From contig SKZY01000013.1 of the NCBI GenBank assembly GCA_007127095.1, forward strand, positions 1 to 32,533: a DNA stretch of 32,533 nt, written 5' to 3'. Origin of the DNA: Planctomycetaceae bacterium (GTDB lineage: Bacteria; Planctomycetota; Planctomycetia; Pirellulales; Pirellulaceae). Below, in pieces: positions 23,645 to 31,917 of this stretch (positions within the stretch are counted from its first letter, which is position 1; each line of letters starts with the position of its first letter). The notes beneath the pieces were generated by a model. The model did not search any database. It had not been told where the DNA came from and was given only the letters and a program-made list of their open reading frames with translations. A program made the translations under genes and the position numbers.

Positions 23645-24973
23645 ATGTTCCATTTTTTTTCGGATCGAAGTTCGATCGCCAGCCAAGGTTTGTCACGCCG
23701 CAACTTTCTCCGGATCGGTGGTCTGTCGCCACTGGGCATCAGTTTACCAGGCTTATTAGCCGCCCAAGCCGACGCCGACGCTGACAACGTTCCACGCGGC
23801 CGAGCCAAGTCGGTGCTGCTGGTGTTTTTGGGAGGAGGCCTTTCGCATCACGACTCCTTCGACCTCAAACCGGATGCCGCCGAGGAAATTCGCGGCAAGT
23901 ATTCCTCGATCGAGACCAATGTCCCAGGCCTACGGATCGGCGAGTTGTTGCCGAAAATGGCTCAAACCATGGACAAGGTTTGTCTGGTCCGCAGTGGCGC
24001 CCACAATAACGATCACCACGAAACCGCGACTAACTGGGTTCTCTCGGGTCGCTTCGGGACGCCATTCGGCGATTGGCCCGCGATGGGAGCGGTCGCCTCA
24101 CACGAGTTCGGTTTTGATGGGACCCTGCCACCCTACGTCGCTATCCCGAATAATCCCTCCTTCACCTGGGAACTTGGCAAGAGCGCTTTCTTGGGCGGAC
24201 GCTGCGAATCGTTCAAAGTGGGAAATCCCAACGATCAAGACTTTCGTGTTCGCGATTTGTTCTCGCCCGAGCAGTTCACGGAAACGCGGGTCCAGCGTCG
24301 ACAATCGATCTTGGAAACGGTCGACCAGTTGGCCCGCCGAGTCGAAGGTAGCGACGCGATCGACTCCTACGATCAATACCAGCAGCGTGCGACCTCGATG
24401 GTCCTGTCGCCCAAGGCCCGCGAGGCCTTTGCGATCGAGCGTGAGTCGGATGAAATTCGCGAGCGGTACGGCCGCAACACCTTTGGCCAAAGCTGCCTGA
24501 TGGCTCGGCGACTGATCGAAGCCGGTGTGAAGTTCGCCACGGTTAACTACGCCGGTTGGGATCACCACGGGAAAATCTTCGAGAATCTCGACAACAAGTT
24601 GCCGGAGTTCGATCTCGGTTTCTCGGCCCTCATCGACGACATGCATCAGCGCGGCCTGCTCGAAGATACGCTGGTCGTCTGCATGGGAGAGTTCGGCCGG
24701 ACTCCCAAGATCAACAAGGATGCCGGTCGCGACCACTGGGGCCCCGCCGCCTCGCTGCTGTTCGCCGGTGCCGGCGTACAACCCGGACGTGTGATCGGGG
24801 CCACCGACCGCGATGGCGCCTTCGTTACGGAGAATCCATTCGCTCCGGCCGATGTCGCGTATACCGTGCTCAGCTCGCTGGGTATCGATCCTCGTAAACA
24901 ACTGTTTACGGGCGATGGACGACCGGTCGAAATCCTCGAAAGTGGCCGCCGGATGGAGGAACTTTTCAGTTGA
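23645..24973 (+). CDS. DUF1501 protein with Tat signal
   Basis: A 442-residue protein. A twin-arginine signal (LSRRNFLRIGGLSPLGISLP, about residues 16-35) predicts folded export. The body matches DUF1501, an alkaline-phosphatase-fold family: SVLLVFLGGGLSHHDSFDLK, a GAHNNDHHETATNW block, a middle with SCLMARRLIEAGVKFATVNY, then GWDHHGKIF, VVCMGEFGRTPKINKDAGRD and HWGPAASLLFAG. The conserved Asp/His clusters look like metal ligands, but the reaction is not established for the family. It lies 8 bp after the DUF1549 gene and overlaps the next gene by 4 nt, so the three are translationally coupled and probably work together in the envelope. Confidence 0.94.
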   Translation: MFHFFSDRSSIASQGLSRRNFLRIGGLSPLGISLPGLLAAQADADADNVPRGRAKSVLLVFLGGGLSHHDSFDLKPDAAEEIRGKYSSIETNVPGLRIGELLPKMAQTMDKVCLVRSGAHNNDHHETATNWVLSGRFGTPFGDWPAMGAVASHEFGFDGTLPPYVAIPNNPSFTWELGKSAFLGGRCESFKVGNPNDQDFRVRDLFSPEQFTETRVQRRQSILETVDQLARRVEGSDAIDSYDQYQQRATSMVLSPKAREAFAIERESDEIRERYGRNTFGQSCLMARRLIEAGVKFATVNYAGWDHHGKIFENLDNKLPEFDLGFSALIDDMHQRGLLEDTLVVCMGEFGRTPKINKDAGRDHWGPAASLLFAGAGVQPGRVIGATDRDGAFVTENPFAPADVAYTVLSSLGIDPRKQLFTGDGRPVEILESGRRMEELFS

Positions 24974-27096
24974 ACCGGACCGTCACTTCCGCCTGCTGCT
25001 CCCCGTCGCGGCTCGGCCCCCTCCAGCCGCGAATCGTCGGCGTCGTGTTGCATGGCATCCTGCTCGGTACGCTCGGTTTCGGGATGAGTCTCGGCCGGGC
25101 CGAAGAAGAACCGCCGCAGACGCCCGAGCCTCCCAAGGTCTTGATGTTGACGCCGCTCGGTGGCCAACTGGGCCAAACGACTCAGGTTAAGGCCCGTGGG
25201 CTGCGGCTGGAAGCGACGACCGACGTCAAGACGAGTACCGAGGGGGTCTCGGTCAAGTTTCAATCGCAGGGGAAGGTCGGACTCCCACAAAATCTGAATG
25301 CCGACCAGGCCGGTGATACCCAGGTTGAATTTGAGCTGACGCTGGCGGATGAAGTCTCGGCCGAGACCGCTCAATTGGTGTTCGTGACACCTGATGGGGA
25401 AGCGACCTATCGACTGCCACTGCAGAACATCCACCACACGATCCTCGAGGTCGAACCGAACCCGGGCTTCAGCCAGCCTCAGGAAATCGCGTTTCCCCAA
25501 GTGGTCCTGGGCCAGATCGAACGGAGCCAGGATGTCGATGTCTTCGCCGTGGAACTGCCTGGCGGGCAAACCGTCCAGGTCAAAGTCGAAGCTGCCGTAC
25601 ACGGCTCGGCGATCGATTCATTGGTCACGCTCGCCGATGGCCACGGTACGTCGCTGGTGGTCAACGACGACGATGGCGAGTCCCGAGACTCGCAGATCGA
25701 GTTTACGGTCCCCGTGACCGGCCGCTACTTGGTGGTGGTACAGGACGCCAGTGATCTGGGAGGGGAGGCCCATCCCTACCGCTTATCGGTTGTCGCCGCA
25801 GGGCATCCTGACAGCTCAAATGGGCTGCCGAAGATCAGTTTCGTCGGTCAGATCGCCCCGATTTTGCAGCGGCAGTGTGTCGCCTGCCACGGCCCCCGCA
25901 AGGCCGAAGGGGGCTATCGTCTCGATACGTATCAACATCTGGTCTCGGAAGGAGACTCCGGCAACGACGGCTTTGCAGCTCACAGCCCGGACGACAGCGA
26001 GTCGTTTCGCCGAATCACCGCGGACGATGCCGGCGAGCGGATGCCGTTGGATGCCGAACCGCTCCCGGCCGATCAAGTGGCGTTGATTCGAACCTGGATC
26101 GAGCAAGGGTCGAAGTTCGATGGCGAAGATCCCGACGCACCCCTGATCTCGCAGATCCCAGCGGTCACCCACCCGGAACCGCCCCAGCACTACGCCGCGC
26201 CGCTTCCGCTGACCGCAATGGCGTTTTCGCCCGATGGTCAACAACTGCTGATCGGTGGCTACCATGAGATCACGGTTTGGCATCCGACCGAGGGGAGATT
26301 GTTGCGGCGGATCGGACAGGTCGGCCAACGGACCTACCAGATCACTTGGCATCCCTCGGGCGATCAGTTCGCGGTCGCCTGTGGGACACCGGGCCAGTTT
26401 GGCGAGGTCCGGATCTTCACTCGCGACGGCGGACTGCACCAAGTGTTGGCCGTCAGCCCCGATGTGATTCATGACGTGGCTTACAACCCGGCTGGCGACC
26501 AGATCGCGGTCGCCACTTCCGACGGCTCGATCCAGGTATACGACCTCGAGCAAGGTACGTTGCGGTTGGAGATTTCCAGCCACCTCGACTGGGTCCTTTC
26601 AGTCGCCTGGAGCCCCGACGGTTCGAAACTCGCCTCCGGCAGCCGTGACAAGACCGCAAAGGTCTTTGACGCCGACAGTGGGCGGCTCCTCGCCTCCTAC
26701 CTCCGCCATAACGCAGCGGTCCGAGGTGTGCTGTTCCATCCATCGGGTGACGAGGTTTATTCCTCCGGCGAAAACCATCGCTGGGACCGCTGGAAGGTCA
26801 GCGAAGCGGCATGGGTTAAAGACATGCATCTCGGCGGCGAGGGTTTCAAGCTGCTGGGAATCGGCAGCTTCTTTCTCGTCCCCTCGGCCAATAACCGAGT
26901 CCATCTGATGAAAGCCGACGAATCCGAACGCGTTCGAGAACTCCGCGGCCCGGGTGACCTTCGCCTGTTGAGCGTTGCCGCTCACGAAGCGACCGATCGA
27001 ATCGCCGCCGGCGGCCACCGTGGCGAAGTGATCGTTTGGGAGTTTTCGACCGGCAAAAAAATCGTCGATTTCCAAGGCATTCCTTCGTCTCAGTAA
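24970..27096 (+). CDS. Exported protein with prepeptidase-like, cytochrome-c-like and WD40 domains
   Basis: A 708-residue protein, third gene of the operon. A long N-terminal signal region (hydrophobic GVVLHGILLGTLGFGMSLG) is followed by a beta-rich part with a bacterial prepeptidase C-terminal-like domain (about 150-280: HTILEVEPNPGFSQPQEI, DVDVFAVELPGGQTVQVKVE). A planctomycete cytochrome-type domain (PSCyt1) has CVACHG at about residue 303 and an ERMPLDAEPL motif. A WD40-type beta-propeller runs from about 410 to 705 (LTAMAFSPDGQQLLIGG; LSVAWSPDGSKLASGSRDK). The start is TTG at 24970, overlapping the DUF1501 stop in a TTGA junction, so initiation is probably coupled. The combination of heme-like and propeller domains fits a periplasmic redox or scaffold role. 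The stop lies inside a duplicated 35-bp segment. Confidence 0.92.
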   Translation: MNRTVTSACCSPSRLGPLQPRIVGVVLHGILLGTLGFGMSLGRAEEEPPQTPEPPKVLMLTPLGGQLGQTTQVKARGLRLEATTDVKTSTEGVSVKFQSQGKVGLPQNLNADQAGDTQVEFELTLADEVSAETAQLVFVTPDGEATYRLPLQNIHHTILEVEPNPGFSQPQEIAFPQVVLGQIERSQDVDVFAVELPGGQTVQVKVEAAVHGSAIDSLVTLADGHGTSLVVNDDDGESRDSQIEFTVPVTGRYLVVVQDASDLGGEAHPYRLSVVAAGHPDSSNGLPKISFVGQIAPILQRQCVACHGPRKAEGGYRLDTYQHLVSEGDSGNDGFAAHSPDDSESFRRITADDAGERMPLDAEPLPADQVALIRTWIEQGSKFDGEDPDAPLISQIPAVTHPEPPQHYAAPLPLTAMAFSPDGQQLLIGGYHEITVWHPTEGRLLRRIGQVGQRTYQITWHPSGDQFAVACGTPGQFGEVRIFTRDGGLHQVLAVSPDVIHDVAYNPAGDQIAVATSDGSIQVYDLEQGTLRLEISSHLDWVLSVAWSPDGSKLASGSRDKTAKVFDADSGRLLASYLRHNAAVRGVLFHPSGDEVYSSGENHRWDRWKVSEAAWVKDMHLGGEGFKLLGIGSFFLVPSANNRVHLMKADESERVRELRGPGDLRLLSVAAHEATDRIAAGGHRGEVIVWEFSTGKKIVDFQGIPSSQ

Positions 27097-27195
27097 CTCT
27101 AAAAATTTGTCAGCCGCCGACGTGTGGGAGTCGCAGTGCAGGAAAGCCACATACTCGGGGCTCAGTAACTATAAAAATTTGTCAGCCGCCGACGT
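27089..27195. repeat. 35-bp direct duplication across two gene ends
   Basis: The segment 27089-27123 (beginning CTCAGTAACT) recurs at 27161-27195 with a single mismatch. The first copy contains the TAA stop of the WD40 gene. The second contains the TGA stop of the ThiF-family gene on the other strand and its last codons. The 72-bp offset suggests a local tandem duplication that copied the gene-end junction. Confidence 0.85.
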
Positions 27196-28246
27196 AGCGG
27201 GCGTGAAGCGACTTGGCTTTGCTCGGGTCGCGGGTCCCGTCGACGACGGTCCGACCGTCGCGAAAGACGGTCAAAGTCAGCTGGTCGGGCAGCGTCAGGC
27301 GGGCGAAAAAGCGGGTCGTTTGGACCTCCCCGAGCTGCCCCCAGCGGGCCGCCAACGCCGCCAATTGTGGGATTTCATCACCCGCCCCCCGCGGTGCCGG
27401 AAGCTGGACTGAATCGCGTCCACAAAGCACCTCAGCGGCACCGCCGGAATGCTCACCGACCGCGTCGAGGAACGTCAGCTCGCCGCGGCCACAGGCCGGA
27501 CACGATTCCGATAATGCGGCCGGCAATGCGACCTCGCGGCTGCGGTTTTCCCAAAAGTCGAGCGACCAGACTCCCCGGCGAATCGATTGCTCGTTTCCGC
27601 TCAGCCATTTCAAGGCGTCGGTGGCTTGCAGACTAGCGATCGCGTGGGTGGCCGAACCGAGAACACCAGCGGTATCGCAGGTCGCGACGGCTGTCGATGG
27701 TGGTGGCTGAGGAACGAGGCAGCGGAAGCAGGGTTTTCCTTCACCACGAAAAAACATCACTTGGCCGGTCGTCCCGACGCAGCCGCCGTGAACCCAGGGC
27801 AACCGGTATCGCAGCGAGTAATCGTTGAGCAAAAAACGGATCGAAAAGTTGTCGCTGGCGTCAATCGCCAGATCGACTCCGGACAATAATTCGCCGATAT
27901 TGTCAGCCGTCACGTCGGCGACCCGCGGCTCGTACCGGACCGTCGAATTAGCCAGGGTCAGCCGTTCAGCGGCAACTTCGGCTTTGGCCCGCCCGGCGAT
28001 CGCGTCGGCCTCGTGGTACAGCGATTGCCGCTGCAGATTACTCCACTCGACGACGTCCCGGTCGATCAGACAAAGCGTCCCGACGCCGGCACGAGCCAGG
28101 ATGTCTGCGGCGACGGTTCCCAAGGCGCCGCAACCGAGCACCGCGACGCGACTCTGCTCGATACGCTGTTGCCCGGCTCGGCCGATCACTCCCAAACGGG
28201 TTTGGCGGTCGTAACGTGATGGCGATGACACGGCAGGTTTCCACAA
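27182..28246 (-). CDS. ThiF/MoeB-family E1-like adenylyltransferase
   Basis: A 354-residue protein of the HesA/MoeB/ThiF family, which adenylates the C-terminal Gly of a ubiquitin-like sulfur carrier. Landmarks: SRYDRQTRLGVIG start, ATP-binding GCGALGT (38-44), IDRDVVEWSNLQRQ (61-74) with the catalytic Arg, DASDN near 129, zinc Cys pairs CFRC (173/176) and CPAC (249/252), and TCDTAGVLG with the conserved Cys190. The C-terminal 70 residues end in a short unassigned domain; there is no rhodanese domain, unlike eukaryotic MOCS3. No ThiS, MoaD or partner gene is nearby, so whether it serves thiamine, molybdopterin or another pathway cannot be decided. The start is ATG at 28246, with GTG at 28231 as an alternative. 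The start codon of the divergent EpmA gene lies 13 bp away. Confidence 0.9.
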   Translation of the reverse strand: MWKPAVSSPSRYDRQTRLGVIGRAGQQRIEQSRVAVLGCGALGTVAADILARAGVGTLCLIDRDVVEWSNLQRQSLYHEADAIAGRAKAEVAAERLTLANSTVRYEPRVADVTADNIGELLSGVDLAIDASDNFSIRFLLNDYSLRYRLPWVHGGCVGTTGQVMFFRGEGKPCFRCLVPQPPPSTAVATCDTAGVLGSATHAIASLQATDALKWLSGNEQSIRRGVWSLDFWENRSREVALPAALSESCPACGRGELTFLDAVGEHSGGAAEVLCGRDSVQLPAPRGAGDEIPQLAALAARWGQLGEVQTTRFFARLTLPDQLTLTVFRDGRTVVDGTRDPSKAKSLHARYVGG

Positions 28247-28259
28247 GCGATCGGAACGA

Positions 28260-29387
28260 ATGATGACAGAGTCGACGACGTACCCCGCCTACGATGACGC
28301 GGGCGACGATGACACGGGCGACGATGACCCCGCCGACGATGACACGGGCAGCGATCACGGCAGTGCCGAATTTACGCTACCGTCGGATATCGACGGCGAG
28401 TTCGAATCGCTGGCCCCCGGCTCCCGCGGCTCGGCGGCGATCGCGTCTCTCCGCGCCAGGGCTGCACTGCTGCGTCAGGTGCGTCGCTTCTTTGATGACG
28501 GTGGGTTTACCGAAGTTCAACCCCCCTGCCTATCGTCCGATCAAATCGTCGACGCCCACATCGACCCGATCGAGGTCGCCGGCAGGGCGTTGCTGCTGCC
28601 CCATGACCAGGCTGCCGAGCGGTACTACTTGCAATCATCACCCGAACTTCAGATGAAACGGATGCTGGCCGCCGGATCGGGGCCGATCTACAGCCTCGGG
28701 CCGGCGTTCCGTGCCGGTGAGCGGTCGCCACGGCACAACATCGAATTCACGATGCTGGAGTGGTACGACATCGACGTCGGCGTCGATCGCGTCATCGACC
28801 AAACCATCGCTCTGGTGACCGGTGTGTTGCCAAATGTCACTCCGCTGGTCGTCACCTATCGTCAACTGTTTCGCGACCACCTCGGGTTCGATCCGATTGA
28901 CGAGCCGCTCGATTCGCTTATCGCTGCGGTCGCTGGCGTCGATGCGGAACTCGCCACCGGGCTGCGAGATCGTCGCGACGAACTGTTGGATGTTTTGTTG
29001 ACCGAAGTAATCGAGCCACGGATCGGGGACCAAAGCGTATTGATCCGCAATTACCCGCTGTCCCAAGCAGCCTTGGCCCAGCCGAGTAGCGATGACCCGC
29101 AGACCGCCGATCGTTTTGAATGGATCATCCGTGGGCTGGAATTGGCCAACGGTTACGGCGAACTGCTCGATGCCGACGAGTTGATCCGACGCGGCCAGCG
29201 AAATAATGACAAACGCCGTCATTCGGGACGTCGCCCGCTGCCGGTGGAAGGCCGACTGCTGGCGGCGATGCGACACGGCCTGCCACCTTGCGCCGGCGTC
29301 GCGTTGGGTTTCGACCGATTGCTGATGTTGTCACTCGGCAGCGACGATATCGCCGCTGTACTGCCTTTCCCGATCGAACAGGCCTGA
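28260..29387 (+). CDS. epmA: EpmA-type EF-P lysine lysyltransferase (PoxA/GenX)
   Basis: A 375-residue class II aminoacyl-tRNA-synthetase paralogue. EpmA activates (R)-beta-lysine and attaches it to a lysine of elongation factor P. The catalytic core aligns from about residue 65 (RAALLRQVRRFFDDGGFTEV). It includes motif 2 (FRAGERSPRHNIEFTMLEWY), the GLELANGYGEL block and motif 3 (GVALGFDRLLML), with no anticodon-binding OB domain, as expected. E. coli EpmA is 325 residues; the surplus is an acidic N-terminal extension with four tandem DDD-type units (about residues 11-30), encoded by a 15-bp repeat. Two ATGs are adjacent (28260, 28263); the first is reported. EF-P and EpmB are not in this window. 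The gene is divergent from the ThiF-family gene, and the promoter regions must overlap coding DNA. Confidence 0.92.
   Translation: MMTESTTYPAYDDAGDDDTGDDDPADDDTGSDHGSAEFTLPSDIDGEFESLAPGSRGSAAIASLRARAALLRQVRRFFDDGGFTEVQPPCLSSDQIVDAHIDPIEVAGRALLLPHDQAAERYYLQSSPELQMKRMLAAGSGPIYSLGPAFRAGERSPRHNIEFTMLEWYDIDVGVDRVIDQTIALVTGVLPNVTPLVVTYRQLFRDHLGFDPIDEPLDSLIAAVAGVDAELATGLRDRRDELLDVLLTEVIEPRIGDQSVLIRNYPLSQAALAQPSSDDPQTADRFEWIIRGLELANGYGELLDADELIRRGQRNNDKRRHSGRRPLPVEGRLLAAMRHGLPPCAGVALGFDRLLMLSLGSDDIAAVLPFPIEQA
28290..28349 (+). repeat. Four tandem 15-bp units inside the epmA 5' end
   Basis: Units of the form GACGATGACACGGGC occur four times in a row with small changes (28290-28304, 28305-28319, 28320-28334, 28335-28349). 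They encode the acidic DDD(T/P/A)G extension of EpmA. They also lie 44-103 bp upstream of the divergent ThiF-family start codon, so they may sit in its promoter. Confidence 0.85.
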
Positions 29388-29508
29388 TTTCGCTCGTAAC
29401 GTCACGGACCCTGATCGGGGTAGGACGTTTCGCTAGCCAGAATGGGACCAGGTGACTAAACTATTCGAGAACCGACTCTATTCTCACTCGGCACTGCGAA
29501 GCGAACGC

Positions 29509-30555
29509 ATGAAAAACTCCATCGATATCCGTTCGCGGTCCGCTTTCACACTCGTAGAACTGCTGGTCGTGATCTCGATCATCGGAGTGCTCGTCGGTCT
29601 GTTGCTGCCGGCGGTCCAAGCGGCGCGGGAGTCGGCTCGCCGGATGTCGTGTGCGAACAACCTCAAGCAGATCGCGTTGGCGACGCAACTGCATCACGAC
29701 ACGTTCGGATATTTGCCACCGGCACGCTATCAACCGGGCATGGAACCGCTGCCGGGTCAGGATTGCGGAGGAACCGAAGCGACTTGGTTGGTCCGTATTC
29801 TGCCTTATTTGGAACAATCCGCGTTAGCAGAACAGTGGAATCTGACGACCAGTTGGTACAACCATCCCGCCGAAGTTCGTGAGGCGGTTCCCGACGTCTT
29901 CCTCTGTCCGTCACGGCGATCCGGGACTCGTCCGGTCGGTCACAGCACCGTGATTGGTGGATCGGGCGAACCGGGCGAACCGATCCGTCTGCCGTGCGGT
30001 TGTATCGTCAGGCCGTTCTCGGGCGGTGATGACGAAACCGTCGTCGTCGCTTCTGGGGCGCTCGCCGATTACGCCGGCAACCATGGCGACTTGTCACCCG
30101 GAGCCAACGGTTCGGCGACCGATTTTTATTTCGGCGGTAATGGGACCGGAACGATCATCAGCGTACGACCACGATGCCGGTTGGGACGGCCTTACGCGCC
30201 GGCCGATCGGATCCGAATGTCGGCGGTCACCGATGGCCAATCGAATACGTTTTTGATCGGTGAAAAACATGTCCCGATCGACCGGATCGGGAGCTTTCCC
30301 GAAGATTCACCGGCCTACGATGGCGGGCACCTGCCCGCATCGAGCAGACTCGCCGGCCCCGGACTGAGGCTCGCCGCCGGCCCCCGTGACCCAATGGCCG
30401 ACATGTTCTCCTTCGGCAGTTGGCACCCCGGCGTCTGCCAATTCGCCAATGTCGACGGCAGTGTCCGCGGGTTCTCGACCAATACCGACACACGGCTGCT
30501 GGGTGCCCTGGCGAACCGGTCGGACGCTCGTGTCGTCGAACTCGATGCCTGGTGA
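29509..30555 (+). CDS. DUF1559 prepilin-like (type II/IV pseudopilin) protein
   Basis: A 348-residue protein of the DUF1559/SBP_bac_10 group, expanded in planctomycetes. The N-terminus has the prepilin signal and methylation helix (SAFTLVELLVVISIIGVLVG, with LLLPAVQAAR after it); Glu is at position 5 of the mature helix, but the cleavage residue before Phe is Ala rather than Gly. Further family landmarks are RRMSCANNLKQIALA, TFGYLPPAR, VFLCPSRR, ITDGQSNTFLIGE-like VTDGQSNTFLIGE and the C-terminal FSFGSWHPGVCQFANVDGSV. ATG at 29509 places the motif at the normal distance; an upstream GTG at 29452 would add 19 residues. The likely place is the cell surface or envelope as a pilus-like subunit. 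The partner lipoprotein gene starts 7 bp after its stop. Confidence 0.93.
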   Translation: MKNSIDIRSRSAFTLVELLVVISIIGVLVGLLLPAVQAARESARRMSCANNLKQIALATQLHHDTFGYLPPARYQPGMEPLPGQDCGGTEATWLVRILPYLEQSALAEQWNLTTSWYNHPAEVREAVPDVFLCPSRRSGTRPVGHSTVIGGSGEPGEPIRLPCGCIVRPFSGGDDETVVVASGALADYAGNHGDLSPGANGSATDFYFGGNGTGTIISVRPRCRLGRPYAPADRIRMSAVTDGQSNTFLIGEKHVPIDRIGSFPEDSPAYDGGHLPASSRLAGPGLRLAAGPRDPMADMFSFGSWHPGVCQFANVDGSVRGFSTNTDTRLLGALANRSDARVVELDAW

Positions 30556-30562
30556 CCTCCCG

Positions 30563-31003
30563 ATGCAGCGACGACGGACACATCGTGCCCGCCCGTGGCG
30601 AGGTGCCAGCAGTCTCGCGTTGCTGTTGCTGTTGGCCAGCGGCTGCGGCGGCAGCGGGCATGTCCCTGTGGCCGGCCGGGTGCTGTTTGATGACGGTGAA
30701 GCGGTGCGCACCGGGAGGATCGAATTTCGTGCTCGGGATCAGCCGGTCCGTGGGACCGGAACGATCGACGCCGAAGGCCATTTTCGATTGCAAACCGACG
30801 ACGGCAAAGACGGTTTACCACCTGGCGAATACGACGCCGTCATCGTGCAAATGGTGATTGTCGAACAACTCTCGTTGGCCGCTCACGGCCACGGGCGCCA
30901 GGTCCCCCGGCGTTATTCCGACTATTACACCAGTGGGTTGGCCGTAGAAGTTCCCCAAGACGGGACGACAGCACTGACGCTGACCTTATCGGCATCCGAT
31001 TGA
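30563..31003 (+). CDS. Small lipoprotein with transthyretin-like beta domain
   Basis: A 146-residue protein. A basic N-terminus (MQRRRTHRARPWRG), a Leu-rich helix and the lipobox LLASGC with Cys at residue 28 predict lipid anchoring. The body is a beta-sandwich-like domain (PVAGRVLFDDGEAVRTGRIE, GTIDAEGHFRLQTDD, GLPPGEYDAVIV) of the carboxypeptidase-regulatory or transthyretin-like type. Such genes regularly follow DUF1559 genes in planctomycetes, as here. I chose ATG 30563, 7 bp after the DUF1559 stop, with GGTGA about 8 nt upstream; ATG at 30545 overlaps the previous gene and would add six residues. The pair probably forms one transcript. No downstream terminator was found. Confidence 0.85.
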   Translation: MQRRRTHRARPWRGASSLALLLLLASGCGGSGHVPVAGRVLFDDGEAVRTGRIEFRARDQPVRGTGTIDAEGHFRLQTDDGKDGLPPGEYDAVIVQMVIVEQLSLAAHGHGRQVPRRYSDYYTSGLAVEVPQDGTTALTLTLSASD

Positions 31004-31228
31004 AGTGACTGTGAAACCACTCGGTTCTTGCCAGCCCCAATCGCCTCCAGGTTGTTCTCGAGAATCTGGTGAGCACCTCAACAGTTGCCGTTCCGCATAA
31101 CTTGACCACCCAAGAAAACGCCGACACTGCCAAGTGGCTCAGACTACGTCGAAAAAATACCGTTGAGGCCCTTAACCGCTGGGCTGCGATCCGCCGCTTA
31201 TGCCCGGTGAGGCACCTTGAAGAGAAGT

Positions 31229-31318
31229 GGGAACGAGTTGGCTTCGGTCGGCGCAACCAGCGGCATTGGAACACCAAGCGGCCCTTCAGCCCATCTACTT
31301 TCAGCCGATACGGGATGG
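31229..31318 (+). repeat. About 90-bp interspersed repeat, copy 1
   Basis: This segment aligns with 32160-32248 in the same orientation. The right half is nearly identical (ATCTACTTTCAGCCGAT, then CGGGATG), and the left half is similar but diverged. The 31004-31917 stretch contains no convincing gene: open frames at 31069-31446 (plus) and 30840-31430 (minus) run across repeats and match no family I know. Confidence 0.7.
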
Positions 31319-31396
31319 AGCCCCTCTCAAGGCATCGAGCAAAAACGAGCCCGTCTCCTCGTCTCTCCGAGCCGCGAAGCTGGCGACCGGAAGTAG

Positions 31397-31754
31397 CCCC
31401 GGGTGAGCGCAGGCTCGCTTTGCGAGCCAAGCGTAACCCGGGGTAACAGAACCACGAGGATCGGCGACGAGCAAACGATTCACCAAATCGCTCGATTCAA
31501 CCGAGTCGCAACCGGCAAGTCCGACAACGCTGCTGGCGCGACTGGCGATCGGCATCCGTTGGATTGCGACTCGCGAGGTTCGATTGGGTTTGAAAATCAA
31601 TCGCTCGTCGCCAGCGCTGTTGTGCTCGCAAACCCCGGGTTTCGCTCGACTCGCTGAGCTCGTCAGCGCTCCACCCGGGGCTACTACCGATGGCCGCTTC
31701 GCGGCATTCGGGAACAAAAATCTTGGTCTGAACGTTCATTGCGGAAGCGATCGA
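31397..31754 (+). repeat. Interspersed repeat unit, copy B (about 358 bp)
   Basis: This is the second copy of the unit at 1-355. The opening palindrome at 31397-31443 is identical to the one at 1-47. The second palindrome is at about 31635-31680, followed by the shared block CTACTACCGATGGCCGCTTC. Differences are point changes and a few short indels. Both copies point the same way and lie at the two ends of the window, about 31 kb apart, enclosing all complete genes. Confidence 0.85.
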
Positions 31755-31839
31755 TGCTTGGAAACCATCGGTGTGTGGCACCAAAATCGAAAATCGCCAA
31801 AATCGCCGGCACGCTCGACCGCCGCCTAAAGGCTGATAT

Positions 31840-31911
31840 CCCTCCGAGATGTTGTGGTTCGATATGCCGAAGGCATGACAGCCATTAGCCTGGGTCGCGC
31901 AGCGCACCCGG
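31840..31911 (+). repeat. Probable palindromic intergenic repeat next to a gene relic
   Basis: The stretch includes CCGAAGGCATGACAGCCATT and a GCGCAGCGCACCCGGGG end that resembles the palindrome edge of the 355-bp units. It stops exactly where the beta-propeller relic begins at 31918. Only one copy is visible here, so calling it a repeat rests on the shared CACCCGGGG edge and on my memory of similar planctomycete intergenic sequence. Confidence 0.4.
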
Positions 31912-31917
31912 GGACAG

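Noticed and set aside
24098-25602. Two long minus-strand frames (24098-24901 and 24646-25602)
   Set aside because: Both are antisense to the DUF1501 and WD40 genes and overlap each other.
28290-28349. CRISPR-like array
   Set aside because: The 15-bp units are contiguous without spacers and in frame with an acidic protein segment.
31069-31446. 125-codon plus-strand frame (and 30840-31430 on the minus strand)
   Set aside because: They cross repeat boundaries and have no start signal or family match; the minus frame also covers the 3' end of the lipoprotein gene.
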